64,000 bases of DNA, taken from contig CAWGQC010000012.1 in the NCBI GenBank assembly GCA_963824645.1, forward strand, positions 186,001 to 250,000, written 5' to 3'. The position numbers were made by a program, and so were the translations under genes. Each line of letters begins with the position of its first letter. The first letter of the stretch is position 1. The DNA comes from Bog-756 sp963824645 (GTDB lineage: Bacteria; Actinomycetota; Acidimicrobiia; Acidimicrobiales; RAAP-2). Under the pieces are notes generated by a model. The model made no database searches and was not told the origin of the DNA. It was given only the letters and a program-made list of their open reading frames with translations. Shown here one piece after another: positions 35,171 to 43,621 of this stretch.

Positions 35171-35973
35171 CCGGGCCGGCCTCCGCCGGTGGTTCCGCCT
35201 TTGCCTCCGCCACCCTGTGGATCGTGGATCTCGACGGTGTGATCTGGCTGTCCGGCCAGCCCATCGGCGATGTGGGGGCGGCCGTCGGCTCCCTACGCCG
35301 ACGCGGGATACGGGTGGTGTTCGCCACCAACAACTCGGCTCCGACCACTGCCGAATTGGTGGACCGGCTGGCCCGATGCGGTGTGACGGCCGGGCCCGCA
35401 GACCTGGCTTCGTCGGCCGGGGCGGCGGCCTCCCTGCTCGACCCCGGACAGTCGGTACGGGTTCTGGCCCAAGGGGGCGTGCTCGAAGCGCTGGCCACCC
35501 GGGGGGTGAAGGCCGTGTCGGGCGACGCCGCCGAGGCCGCCGTGGTGGGCTGGAGCCGATCGTTCGATTTCGACACCCTGGCGGCCACCGCCGATGCAGC
35601 CCGTCGCACCGGGCGGCTCATCGGGACCAACGAAGATCCGGTCCATCCCACGCCGGACGGTTTGGTTCCGGGCTCGGGCGCCCTGCTGGCGGCGGTGGCG
35701 ACGGCCAGCGGTGTGGATCCGACCGTGGCCGGAAAGCCCCACGAGCCCATGGCCGCCCTGATGAGGCAGGCCTTCGGCTTCGCCACCGGCGAACCCTCGG
35801 TGGTGATGGTCGGAGACCAGCCCCGTACCGATGGGAAGCTGGCCGAACGACTGGGGATCGCCTTCGGACTGGTCGATTCGGGGGTCACCGCGGCCGGCAC
35901 CACCGACTTCGACACGCCGGTGACCGTGCGAGCTCCCGACTTCGTGACGCTGGTCCGCCATTCCCTGAGCTGA
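35167..35973 (+). CDS. HAD-superfamily phosphatase, NagD/glycerol-3-phosphate phosphatase type
   Basis: The 268-residue protein has the HAD nucleophile DLDGVIWLSG (about residue 20), the NagD-type FATNNSAPT, the cap domain, conserved Lys in GKPHEPM and the metal-binding GDQPRTDGKLAERLGI (about 220). These make it a class IIA phosphatase. The mycobacterial counterpart next to tlyA (Rv1692) is a glycerol-3-phosphate phosphatase, so that role is likely. It overlaps the desaturase stop and stands 49 bp before the phasin-like gene, which has its own promoter-like box. Confidence 0.88.
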   Translation: MTGPASAGGSAFASATLWIVDLDGVIWLSGQPIGDVGAAVGSLRRRGIRVVFATNNSAPTTAELVDRLARCGVTAGPADLASSAGAAASLLDPGQSVRVLAQGGVLEALATRGVKAVSGDAAEAAVVGWSRSFDFDTLAATADAARRTGRLIGTNEDPVHPTPDGLVPGSGALLAAVATASGVDPTVAGKPHEPMAALMRQAFGFATGEPSVVMVGDQPRTDGKLAERLGIAFGLVDSGVTAAGTTDFDTPVTVRAPDFVTLVRHSLS

Positions 35974-36010
35974 CGCCATCGGACCGCTTGGTGAGGCCGT
36001 ACACGCCCGT

Positions 36011-36016
36011 TAGGGT
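36011..36016 (+). promoter_or_regulatory. -10 box (TAGGGT) for leaderless transcript
   Basis: TAGGGT ends 6 nt before ATG 36023. The start codon is therefore the expected first transcribed base. Confidence 0.5.
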
Positions 36017-36022
36017 GGGTAG

Positions 36023-36562
36023 ATGGCCGACAAAGACGGGTTCCAGAAGTATCTCGACGCGGGCATCGCTTTCACCGCCCTCACCCGGGCGCGGGCCGAG
36101 GAGCTGCTTCACGACCTGGTCCAGAACGGCGAGTTCCAGAGTGACGATGCCCGGGCCAAAGTCGAGGAACTGATCGAGTTGGCCCGCAAGGGCCGCGAGG
36201 TGCTGGTGGACCAGGTGCGGCGCGAAGTGGCGCGCCAGATGGACAGTGCCGGCATCACCAACCTCGAGGACCTGGCCAAGCAGGTGGCCTCGCTCATCGG
36301 CCGGACGGCAGAGGCCGGAAGGACGGCCACCGCTGCCAACAAGGCGTCGAAGACCTCCAAGGCAGCACCCAAGAAGGCCAAGGCCAGTGGGAAGACGACC
36401 GCCGCCGGTAAGCCGGCCACGGCCAAAAAAGCAGCCAGCAAGGCCGCCGCCAAAAAGTCACCGGCCCGCAAGGCGGCAGGTACCAAGGCGGCCGGCAAAA
36501 AAACGTCGGCCAAGAAGGCGACAACCAAGCGATCGCCGTCCGCCGACGGGCCGGCCGACTGA
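36023..36562 (+). CDS. phasin-like protein with histone-like Lys/Ala tail
   Basis: The 179-residue protein has a helical N-terminal half (KYLDAGIAFTALTRARAEELLHDLV, ARAKVEELIELARKGREVLVDQV, INLEDLAKQVASL-like end) resembling phasin/PHA-granule-associated coiled proteins. The C-terminal half is a low-complexity tail of Lys, Ala, Ser and Thr (repeated AAKK/TKAAGKK blocks) like histone H1 or mycobacterial DNA-binding tails. It could bind nucleic acid or granules; the role is not known. It is leaderless by its -10 box. The stop overlaps the proposed tlyA start. Confidence 0.7.
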   Translation: MADKDGFQKYLDAGIAFTALTRARAEELLHDLVQNGEFQSDDARAKVEELIELARKGREVLVDQVRREVARQMDSAGITNLEDLAKQVASLIGRTAEAGRTATAANKASKTSKAAPKKAKASGKTTAAGKPATAKKAASKAAAKKSPARKAAGTKAAGKKTSAKKATTKRSPSADGPAD

Positions 36563-37416
36563 CCCGCTCCCCGCGGCAGCGGCTCGATCGGGTTCTGGTC
36601 GAGCGGGGGATCGTCCCCAGTCGCGCCCAGGCCACGGCCCTCATCGGTGAGGGTCGGGTCCTGGTGGGCGGCTCGGTCGCCGACAAACCATCGCGGCTGG
36701 TGGCCAACCACGAACCGGTCGAACTGGAGAGCGGCGCCCGCTATGCCAGTCGTGGGGGGGAGAAGCTGGCCGCCGCTCTGGCCCGTTTCGAAGTGGATCC
36801 CCGCGGTAGGCGGGCCCTCGATGGCGGCGCTTCGACCGGCGGCTTCACCGACTGCCTGCTGCAGGCCGGGGCATCGTCGGTCATCGCCGTCGACGTCGGC
36901 CACGGTCAGCTGGTCCACCGTTTGCGGCTCGACCCCCGCGTCGTCGATTACGAACACCTGGACCTCCGTGACGTGACACTGGCCACCGTGGGCGGTACCC
37001 CTGTCGACCTGGCCACCGTCGATCTCTCCTTCATATCGGTGGTCCGGGCCATCCCCGTCCTGGTGGGTGAGGCGGTGTGCCCCGGTGCGCCGCTGGTGGT
37101 TCTGGTCAAACCGCAGTTCGAAGCGGGGAGGGTCGAAGCCTCGCGGGCCCGGGGCGTTATTCGCGATCCGGACATCCATCGGCGCACCATCGGTACGGTG
37201 GTGGAGGCGCTGGGCGGGGCTGGAGCGGCCATCATGGGGGTGATGCCCTCTCCCATCCGAGGATCGGCCGGCAACGCCGAGTTCTTCGTCTACGCCCTGT
37301 CGCCCCACGCCCCTGGGGATCACGGAGCTGAATCGAGGCCGGACATCGACCAGCTCATCGACCAGGCCGTCACCGAGGCCCACGGCACCGCCGCAGCTCC
37401 CGGAGAGGAATCGTGA
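36559..37416 (+). CDS. tlyA: TlyA-type rRNA 2'-O-methyltransferase
   Basis: The product has an N-terminal S4 RNA-binding domain (RQRLDRVLVERGIVPSR, GEGRVLVGGS..DKPS) and an FtsJ-like methyltransferase: ARYASRGGEKLAAAL, LDGGASTGGFTDCLLQ (SAM motif I), AVDVGHGQL, LATVDLSFISV and VKPQFEAG. TlyA methylates C1409 of 16S and C1920 of 23S rRNA and confers capreomycin sensitivity. No ATG, GTG or TTG precedes the S4 domain in frame; the only candidate is CTG 36559, overlapping the previous stop (CTGA). GTG 36664 would cut off half the S4 domain. I annotate from CTG (285 aa). Confidence 0.88.
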   Translation: MTRSPRQRLDRVLVERGIVPSRAQATALIGEGRVLVGGSVADKPSRLVANHEPVELESGARYASRGGEKLAAALARFEVDPRGRRALDGGASTGGFTDCLLQAGASSVIAVDVGHGQLVHRLRLDPRVVDYEHLDLRDVTLATVGGTPVDLATVDLSFISVVRAIPVLVGEAVCPGAPLVVLVKPQFEAGRVEASRARGVIRDPDIHRRTIGTVVEALGGAGAAIMGVMPSPIRGSAGNAEFFVYALSPHAPGDHGAESRPDIDQLIDQAVTEAHGTAAAPGEES

Positions 37417-38237
37417 CCCGCATCGCCTTCTACACCCATCCCGATCGTCCGGAGGCATCCCGGGTGGCGGAGCGGGCCGCCGCCTGGGTGGAGGCCCAGG
37501 GTCACCAGCCGGTGCCCGCCGTCAACGCCGACGGCTCGGTCGGCCTCGACGGGGCCGCTCTGGTGGTCAGCCTGGGGGGCGACGGAACCCTGCTGCGGGC
37601 GGTCGACGCCGCCGTCCCCACCGGAGTGCCGGTGCTCGGCGTCAACATCGGCACGCTCGGTTATCTGACCCAGGTGGAGCCGGCCGACCTCGAGAGCGCC
37701 CTGGCCCATTTTCTGGCCGGCACCCACCAGGTGGAGGAACGGATGACCCTCGAGGTGACGGTCACCGACGGCGACGGTCAGACCACAGCCCACCGATGTG
37801 CCCTCAACGAGGCGACGGTGGAGAAGACCGTCCCCGGGCACACGGTGCGAGTGGCCACCACCATCGACGACCGGCCCTTCGTGACCTACGCCGCCGACGG
37901 CCTGTTGGTGTCCACCCCCACCGGGTCGACCGCCTACAATCTGTCGGCGCGGGGCCCGGTGCTCTCCCCCCGGCTCCGGGCCATCGTGGTGACGCCGGTT
38001 TCGCCCCACATGATCTTCGACCGGCCGCTGGTCCTGGAACCCACCCAACGGATCCGGCTGGAGGTGCTCGAACCGCGGCCGGCCGTGCTGGTGGTGGACG
38101 GCGTCACCGTCACCACTCTCGATCCTGGTTCCACCGTCGAGTGCCGCGAGGGCGATCGACCGGCCTTGCTGGTCACCCTCGGTCCCCGACACTTCCACGC
38201 CATCCTGCGGGCCAAATTCCATCTTGCCGGGCGGTAG
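37413..38237 (+). CDS. nadK: NAD kinase
   Basis: The 274-residue protein has the GGDGT motif (SLGGDGTLLRA, about residue 54), VLGVNIGTLGYL, the second conserved region LNEATVEK and the glycine-rich TPTGSTAYNLSARGPV. It phosphorylates NAD to NADP with ATP or polyphosphate. GTG 37413 overlaps the tlyA stop by 4 bp (GTGA), so it is translationally coupled. This matches the tlyA-nadK-recN order of mycobacteria. Confidence 0.96.
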   Translation: MTRIAFYTHPDRPEASRVAERAAAWVEAQGHQPVPAVNADGSVGLDGAALVVSLGGDGTLLRAVDAAVPTGVPVLGVNIGTLGYLTQVEPADLESALAHFLAGTHQVEERMTLEVTVTDGDGQTTAHRCALNEATVEKTVPGHTVRVATTIDDRPFVTYAADGLLVSTPTGSTAYNLSARGPVLSPRLRAIVVTPVSPHMIFDRPLVLEPTQRIRLEVLEPRPAVLVVDGVTVTTLDPGSTVECREGDRPALLVTLGPRHFHAILRAKFHLAGR

Positions 38238-38250
38238 GGGCCGGGGACCG

Positions 38251-39903
38251 TTGACCGCCACCCTGATCGAGCTTCGGGTCCGCAACCTCGGTGTGGTCGA
38301 CGACGTGACCATCGCCCTGCCGGCCGGCATGACCGCCCTCACCGGGGAAACCGGTGCGGGCAAGACCCTCCTGGTCGAGGCCTTGGGACTTCTGCTCGGA
38401 GGTCGGGCCGACCCGTCGGTGGTACGGGCCGGAGCCGACGAGGCTTTCGTCGAGGGGCGTTTCCTCCTGCCGGGGATGGCCGGACGACCGGACCAGGCCG
38501 ACCGGGCGGAGGGCGAGGAGGCAGAGATCGTGCTGGCCCGGGCCGTGGTGCGGGGCGGTCGTTCCCGGGCCTGGATCGACGGCCGCATGGCCTCGGTGGG
38601 AGCCCTGGCCGAGGTGGCCGAGGGCCTGGTGGAATTGCATGGTCAGCACCAGCACCGGGCCTTGGTCCACACCGAAGCCCAGCGCCGGGCTCTCGATCAC
38701 TACGCCGGCATCGACCACGGCCCCCTGGAGGCCGCCCGTCTGCGGCTGCGCCGGCTCACCGAGGAGAGGGAGGCACTGGGCGGGGATGCCCGTGAACGGG
38801 CCCACCAACGGGACCTCCTCGACTTCCAGATCGCCGAAATCGACGATGCCCACATCGAGGACGTGGCCGAGGACGCCCGGCTGGAGGGGGAGGAGGAGCG
38901 GCTGGCCGGCACCGCCGCCCACCGTGAGGCGGCAGCCACGGCCCTGACGGCGCTGTCCGAGACGGAGGAGACCAGTGCCATGGACCGGCTGGCCCAAGCG
39001 GCCGGTGCCCTCAGCGGGCGAGGCCCCCTGTCGGCCCTGGACGGACGGGTCCGGGCGACCATGGCCGAGTTGGCCGACCTGGTCACCGAGTTACGGTCGG
39101 TGGTGGAGACCTGGGACGACGACCCCGAGCGTCTGGCCGCCATCCGGGGACGCCGGCAGCTGCTGCGCCAGCTGCAAAGGAAATACGGGGACGACCTGGC
39201 CGAAGTCATTACCTTCGCCGTAACGGCCCGCACGCTGCGGGAGGAGATCGCCTCCGACGAACGACGGGCCGCTTCGGTGGACGAGGAAATCGGGCAGGCC
39301 CGGACCAGCCTGGCCCGGGTCGAAGCCACGGTGGCCGAGGGCCGGCGCCAGGCCGCGCCTCGGCTGGCCGCCGAGATCCAGTCGACCTTGCACCGGCTGG
39401 CCATGGGTTCGGCCCGCTTTGCCGTCGCCGTCGACGGTGCCGGTGCGGCCGACCAGGTGACCTTCCTGCTCGGAGCCAATACCGGCGAGGCCCTCCAGCC
39501 GTTGGCCCGGTCGGCTTCGGGGGGAGAACTGGCCCGCACCATGTTGGCCATACGCCTGGCTCTGACCGACGCCCCGGGGGTGATGGTGTTCGACGAAGTC
39601 GATGCCGGTGTGGGTGGTGAGGCTGCCACCGCGGTGGGTGTGGCCCTGGCCGGACTGGGGCGCCGGGCCCAGGTACTGGTGGTCACCCATCTGGCCCAGG
39701 TGGCGGCTCTGGCCGACCACCAGATCGCCGTGCGCAAGATCGAGGACGCCGGTCGCACCCGTTCCGAGGTGACGGTGCTCGACGATGAGAACCGCGTGGT
39801 GGAGCTCAGCCGGATGTTGTCCGGCCGGCCCGACAGTTCGTCGGCCCGCCGCCATGCACGCGAGCTTCTGGCCGGCGTGCCGGTGCCGGCCGATGCCTCC
39901 TGA
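38251..39903 (+). CDS. recN: DNA repair ATPase RecN
   Basis: The product (about 550 residues) is an SMC-like repair ATPase: IELRVRNLGVVDDVTIALP at the N-terminus, Walker A GETGAGKTLL (about residue 36), the conserved LVELHGQHQHRALV, a coiled-coil middle, signature SGGELARTML and Walker B MVFDEVDAGVGG, ending with THLAQVAALADHQI. It acts in double-strand-break repair. Start TTG 38251 is chosen to begin just before the conserved strand; TTG 38224 would overlap nadK. Followed by 52 bp and the pyrG promoter-like box. Confidence 0.96.
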   Translation: MTATLIELRVRNLGVVDDVTIALPAGMTALTGETGAGKTLLVEALGLLLGGRADPSVVRAGADEAFVEGRFLLPGMAGRPDQADRAEGEEAEIVLARAVVRGGRSRAWIDGRMASVGALAEVAEGLVELHGQHQHRALVHTEAQRRALDHYAGIDHGPLEAARLRLRRLTEEREALGGDARERAHQRDLLDFQIAEIDDAHIEDVAEDARLEGEEERLAGTAAHREAAATALTALSETEETSAMDRLAQAAGALSGRGPLSALDGRVRATMAELADLVTELRSVVETWDDDPERLAAIRGRRQLLRQLQRKYGDDLAEVITFAVTARTLREEIASDERRAASVDEEIGQARTSLARVEATVAEGRRQAAPRLAAEIQSTLHRLAMGSARFAVAVDGAGAADQVTFLLGANTGEALQPLARSASGGELARTMLAIRLALTDAPGVMVFDEVDAGVGGEAATAVGVALAGLGRRAQVLVVTHLAQVAALADHQIAVRKIEDAGRTRSEVTVLDDENRVVELSRMLSGRPDSSSARRHARELLAGVPVPADAS

Positions 39904-39943
39904 GCGGCGTCAGGGGTCCGCATGGTGGGTCCACCGCTTCCGC

Positions 39944-39949
39944 TAACCT
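39944..39949 (+). promoter_or_regulatory. -10 box (TAACCT) for leaderless pyrG
   Basis: TAACCT ends 6 nt before GTG 39956, so transcription probably starts at the G of the start codon. Confidence 0.5.
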
Positions 39950-39955
39950 CGTCAG

Positions 39956-41707
39956 GTGCCCGACATGGACGGCCCGCAAGAACCCCGTGGGGAACAGGCG
40001 GCGGACGGCCCACCACCGGCCCAGGCCGGTACGAACCCCGGTAGCAACACCGGCACAGGGGCTGCCACCAAGTACATCTTCTTCACCGGAGGAGTGTCGT
40101 CGTCGCTCGGCAAGGGGCTGACCGCCTCGTCGCTCGGACGCCTGCTCAAGTCCCGCGGCCTCCGGGTCACCATGTGCAAACTCGACCCCTACATCAACGT
40201 GGACCCGGGCACCATGAACCCCTACGAACACGGTGAAGTGTTCGTGACCGAGGACGGTGGCGAGACCGACCTCGACCTCGGTCACTACGAGCGCTTCATC
40301 GACGAGAACCTCCACAAGGGCTCCAACGCCACCACCGGCAGGATCTATTCGTCGGTGATCGCCAAGGAGCGCCGCGGGGACTACCTGGGCAAGACGGTCC
40401 AGGTCATTCCCCATGTGACCGACGAGATAAAGAAGTCGGTGCGCGCCCTCGGCACCGAGGATGTGGACGTGGTCATCGTGGAGATCGGCGGAACGGTGGG
40501 GGACATCGAGATCGTTCCCTTCCTCGAGGCCATCCGCCAGTTCCGCCGAGACGTGGGGCGGGACAATGTGGCCTACGTCCACCTCACGCTGGTGCCCTAC
40601 CTCGGTCCGTCCGGCGAACAGAAGACCAAGCCCACCCAACACTCGGTCACCGAGCTGAGGAGCCGGGGCATCCAACCCGATGTCATCGTGTGCCGCTCGG
40701 ACCGGATGATCTCGGATGATCTCAAGCGCAAGATCTCCCTACTGTGCGACGTTCCCATCGAGGCGGTGGTGTCGGCCGTCGACGCCGACAACATCTACCA
40801 GATCCCGCTGGTCCTCTACGAGGAGGGGCTGGACCGTTACCTCCTCCGACTTCTGCGGTTCGACGAAACCGATCACCCCATCGACCTGAGCGGCTGGGAG
40901 CGGCTGGTGGGCCAAGTGGACGCCGCCGTCCGTCCCGTCCGGATCGGAATTATCGGAAAGTACGTCGATCTCCCCGACGCCTACCTGTCGGTGGTCGAAT
41001 CGCTCCGCCACGCCGGATTCCACCACGGGGCCAAGGTGCAGATCGTCTGGGTGCAGGCCGCCACCGTGCCCGACCTTCTCGACAATGACGGCCTGCGCTC
41101 CTTCGACGGGCTGGTCATTCCCGGGGGGTTCGGCGAACGGGGGGTGGAGGGGAAGATCGCCGCCGCCCGCTACGCCCGCCTGCATGACGTGCCCCTCCTG
41201 GGTCTGTGCCTCGGTCTCCAGGTCATGATCATCGAAACGGCCCGGTCGTTGGCCGACCTCACCGGGGCCAATTCCCGTGAGTTCGACCCCACCACCCGGC
41301 ATCCGGTGGTGGATCTGATGGACGACCAGAACGGGGTAGAGGACAAAGGGGGAACCATGCGCCTCGGTTCCTACAGCGCCCGCCTCCTCCCCGGCTCCCA
41401 GGTGGCCGAGGCCTACGGCACCGAAGTGGTGTCGGAACGGCACCGTCACCGTTACGAGGTCAACCCCCGCTACCGCTCTCGGCTCGAGGAGGTCGGACTG
41501 GTGTGCTCGGGCATCTCTCCCGACGGTCGACTGGTGGAGTTCATCGAGCTTCCCGGCCATCCCTTTTGGGTCGGCACCCAGGCCCACCCCGAGTTCAAGA
41601 GCCGACCCGACCAGCCCCATCCCCTCTTCCGTGAGCTGGTGGGGGCGGCTCTGGTCCGGGCCGAAGGTCGCGACCCCCGGCTGATCGACATCGGTGCCGT
41701 CGGCTGA
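39956..41707 (+). CDS. pyrG: CTP synthase
   Basis: The 583-residue enzyme has the synthetase domain (KYIFFTGGVSSSLGKG, CKLDPYINVDPGTMNPYEHG, GGTVGDIE) and a C-terminal glutaminase domain (GLVIPGGFGERG, nucleophile Cys in LLGLCLGLQ, His/Glu in FWVGTQAHPEFKSRP). It converts UTP to CTP with glutamine and ATP. The first 35 or so residues (Pro/Gly-rich, EPRGEQAADGPPP) are an extension beyond most homologues. GTG 39956 is supported by the -10 box 6 nt upstream. Confidence 0.98.
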   Translation: MPDMDGPQEPRGEQAADGPPPAQAGTNPGSNTGTGAATKYIFFTGGVSSSLGKGLTASSLGRLLKSRGLRVTMCKLDPYINVDPGTMNPYEHGEVFVTEDGGETDLDLGHYERFIDENLHKGSNATTGRIYSSVIAKERRGDYLGKTVQVIPHVTDEIKKSVRALGTEDVDVVIVEIGGTVGDIEIVPFLEAIRQFRRDVGRDNVAYVHLTLVPYLGPSGEQKTKPTQHSVTELRSRGIQPDVIVCRSDRMISDDLKRKISLLCDVPIEAVVSAVDADNIYQIPLVLYEEGLDRYLLRLLRFDETDHPIDLSGWERLVGQVDAAVRPVRIGIIGKYVDLPDAYLSVVESLRHAGFHHGAKVQIVWVQAATVPDLLDNDGLRSFDGLVIPGGFGERGVEGKIAAARYARLHDVPLLGLCLGLQVMIIETARSLADLTGANSREFDPTTRHPVVDLMDDQNGVEDKGGTMRLGSYSARLLPGSQVAEAYGTEVVSERHRHRYEVNPRYRSRLEEVGLVCSGISPDGRLVEFIELPGHPFWVGTQAHPEFKSRPDQPHPLFRELVGAALVRAEGRDPRLIDIGAVG

Positions 41708-41776
41708 GGGGCCGGGGGCCGGAACGTCGCCGATGCCGAGTCCTCCGATCTTCCCCGGTTCCGGTCCGGCCCCGAG

Positions 41777-42298
41777 GTGGTCCTCCACCGGGGTCGGTTC
41801 ATAACCGTCACCCGGGCCACATTCGTCGATCCGGACGGCCACTCCTTCGAGCGGGACGTCGTACGCCATCCGGGCGCGGTGGCCATGGTGGCGGTGACCG
41901 ACAACCACGCCGTCCTTTTGGTGCAGCAGTACCGTCCGGCCGTCGACCAGTGGCTGCTCGAGGTCCCCGCCGGCACCTGCGACATCGAAGGCGAACCGGG
42001 GGAGACCACCGCCCGACGCGAGCTGGCCGAAGAGGTGGGCTACGCCGCCGGCCACCTGCACCTGCTCACCCGCTGTGCCATCACTCCCGGCTTCTGCGAC
42101 GAGTACTCATCGGTCTATCTGTGCACCGGCCTGTCGCCGGTGCCACTCGACCGCCAGGGGACCGAGGAGCGCTTCATGCGAGTGGTCGAGGTGCCGCTGG
42201 ATCGGTTCGACGGGATGGTCGACGACGGCACCATCGTCGATGCCACCACCATCCTCGGGGTGGCCCTGGCCCGCCGGCACCTGTCCGCCACCGGTTGA
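41777..42298 (+). CDS. NUDIX hydrolase, ADP-ribose pyrophosphatase type
   Basis: The 173-residue protein has the Nudix box GTCDIEGEPGETTARREL followed by AEEVGY (G-x5-E-x7-REL-x-EE-x-G), preceded by LLVQQYRPAVDQWLLEVPAG, typical of ADP-ribose pyrophosphatases. It hydrolyses ADP-ribose-like nucleotides. Start GTG 41777. It lies between pyrG and xerD as in mycobacteria (Rv1700). The stop is 10 bp before xerD, so they are probably co-transcribed. Confidence 0.93.
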   Translation: MVLHRGRFITVTRATFVDPDGHSFERDVVRHPGAVAMVAVTDNHAVLLVQQYRPAVDQWLLEVPAGTCDIEGEPGETTARRELAEEVGYAAGHLHLLTRCAITPGFCDEYSSVYLCTGLSPVPLDRQGTEERFMRVVEVPLDRFDGMVDDGTIVDATTILGVALARRHLSATG

Positions 42299-42308
42299 GA
42301 CGGCCGCC

Positions 42309-43247
42309 GTGAGCCGACCGGTGTCCCTCGGCGCCGAGGAGTACCTGTCGTGGTTGGCGGTGGAGAAGGGCCGGTCGCTCAATACGCTCACCGCCTACCG
42401 CCGGGACATCGTGGCCTGGGAGGAGTGGGCCCGCCAGGCCGGGGTCGATCCGATGGCCGCCGACGTCGACGCCATCGAACGCCATCTGGACGATCTGCGG
42501 GGGTCGGGCCGTCACCCCGCTTCGATGGCCCGGTCCACCACCACCCTGCGGGGACTGTTCCGGTTCCTCCACGAGGAGGGCGCTATCGGTGCCGACCCCA
42601 CGACCGATCTGCGGTCGCCGCGCCTGCCCCGCCGGCTGCCCAAGGCCCTGGACGAGGACCAGGTGGCCATGCTCATCGATGCCGTCGACGGTTCGACGCC
42701 GGTCGAGCGACGCGACCGCGCCCTGCTCGAGCTGTTGTACGGGACCGGGGCCCGCATCTCCGAGGCGGTCGGGCTCTCGCTAAGCGATCTGCAGGGGGAC
42801 AGCGACCTGCTCCGGGTGTTCGGGAAGGGGTCCAAGGAGCGGCTGGTGCCCCTGGGCGGTCAGGCCCGGGCCGCCCTCCAACGGTGGCTGGAGCCCGATG
42901 GGCGGCCATGCCTCGAAGAGCGCGGACGCCGCCGGGGACGCCGCGACGACAGGGAGGCGGTCTTCCTCAACACCCGGGGGGGTCGGCTGAGCCGGCAGGG
43001 GGCCTGGGCCGTGGTCCACGGTCGGGCCGAAAGGGTCGGGTTGGGTTCCCTGGTCAGCCCCCATGTGCTCCGCCACTCCTGCGCCAGCCACATGCTGGCC
43101 CACGGCGCCGATATCCGGGTGGTCCAGGAAGTGCTGGGCCACGTCTCCATCGCCACCACCCAGATGTACACCAAGCTGAGCCAGGACCATCTGCGCGCCT
43201 CCTATGAACGGGCCCACCCGCGGGCCACCCTGTCCCAGCTCAAGTAG
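42309..43247 (+). CDS. xerD: tyrosine recombinase XerD-like
   Basis: The 312-residue protein has an N-terminal SAM-like core-binding domain (EEYLSWLAVEKGRSLNTLTAYRRD) and a catalytic domain with Arg in YGTGARISEAVGL, Lys in GKGSKERLVPL, HVLRHSCASHML (His-x-x-Arg), HVSIATTQMYTKL (His and nucleophile Tyr). All five catalytic positions are present. With a XerC partner it resolves chromosome dimers at dif. A Arg-rich insert (EERGRRRGRRDDRE) lies between the Lys and the HxxR motif. Start GTG 42309; longer upstream open frame belongs to the NUDIX shadow. Confidence 0.94.
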   Translation: MSRPVSLGAEEYLSWLAVEKGRSLNTLTAYRRDIVAWEEWARQAGVDPMAADVDAIERHLDDLRGSGRHPASMARSTTTLRGLFRFLHEEGAIGADPTTDLRSPRLPRRLPKALDEDQVAMLIDAVDGSTPVERRDRALLELLYGTGARISEAVGLSLSDLQGDSDLLRVFGKGSKERLVPLGGQARAALQRWLEPDGRPCLEERGRRRGRRDDREAVFLNTRGGRLSRQGAWAVVHGRAERVGLGSLVSPHVLRHSCASHMLAHGADIRVVQEVLGHVSIATTQMYTKLSQDHLRASYERAHPRATLSQLK

Positions 43248-43250
43248 GCT
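43245..43250 (+). promoter_or_regulatory. -10 box (TAGGCT) for leaderless TraR/DksA-like gene
   Basis: TAGGCT ends 6 nt before GTG 43257 and overlaps the xerD stop codon. Confidence 0.5.
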
Positions 43251-43256
43251 CTCGGT

Positions 43257-43595
43257 GTGCCCAGCGACGCTCCCACCATCGATTACCGTCAGCTTCTCGA
43301 GGACGAGCGTCGCCAACTTCAGTCTGAATTGAGCGAGCTCGGCTTCGGCGACGGCGGGGGACTTGACTACGACCCCAACTTCGCCGACTCCAGCCAGGTG
43401 ACGGCCGAACGGGGTGAAGCCGAGGTCCTGGCTGGTCAGCTGCGGGAGACCCTCCAGGAGGTGGCCCAGGCCCTCGACCGGCTGGCCAACGGCAACTACG
43501 GGCGTTGCCAGGTCTGCGCCGAGGTCATCGCGCCGGCCCGTCTCGAAGCCATGCCGGCCACCCGGTTTTGCATCAACCACGCCAGCCGGCCCTGA
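43257..43595 (+). CDS. TraR/DksA-family zinc-finger protein
   Basis: The 112-residue protein has a coiled N-terminal part (YRQLLEDERRQLQSELSEL) and QVTAERGEAEVLAGQL, then the family zinc finger: YGRCQVCAEVI at about residue 82 and RFCINHAS at about 103. The spacing is C-x2-C-x17-C-x2-H, so the fourth Cys of the usual C4 finger is His. Family members bind RNA polymerase through the secondary channel or are uncharacterised regulators. Start GTG 43257 agrees with the -10 box. The next gene follows after 26 bp. Confidence 0.88.
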   Translation: MPSDAPTIDYRQLLEDERRQLQSELSELGFGDGGGLDYDPNFADSSQVTAERGEAEVLAGQLRETLQEVAQALDRLANGNYGRCQVCAEVIAPARLEAMPATRFCINHASRP

Positions 43596-43621
43596 TCCAC
43601 TCCTGATCGACCGGCGCGCGC

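Noticed and set aside
40739..42061. Long minus-strand frames opposite pyrG, recN, xerD and scp genes
   Set aside because: They mirror strongly conserved genes on the other strand; Gly/Arg/His-rich translations are usual shadows in high-GC DNA.
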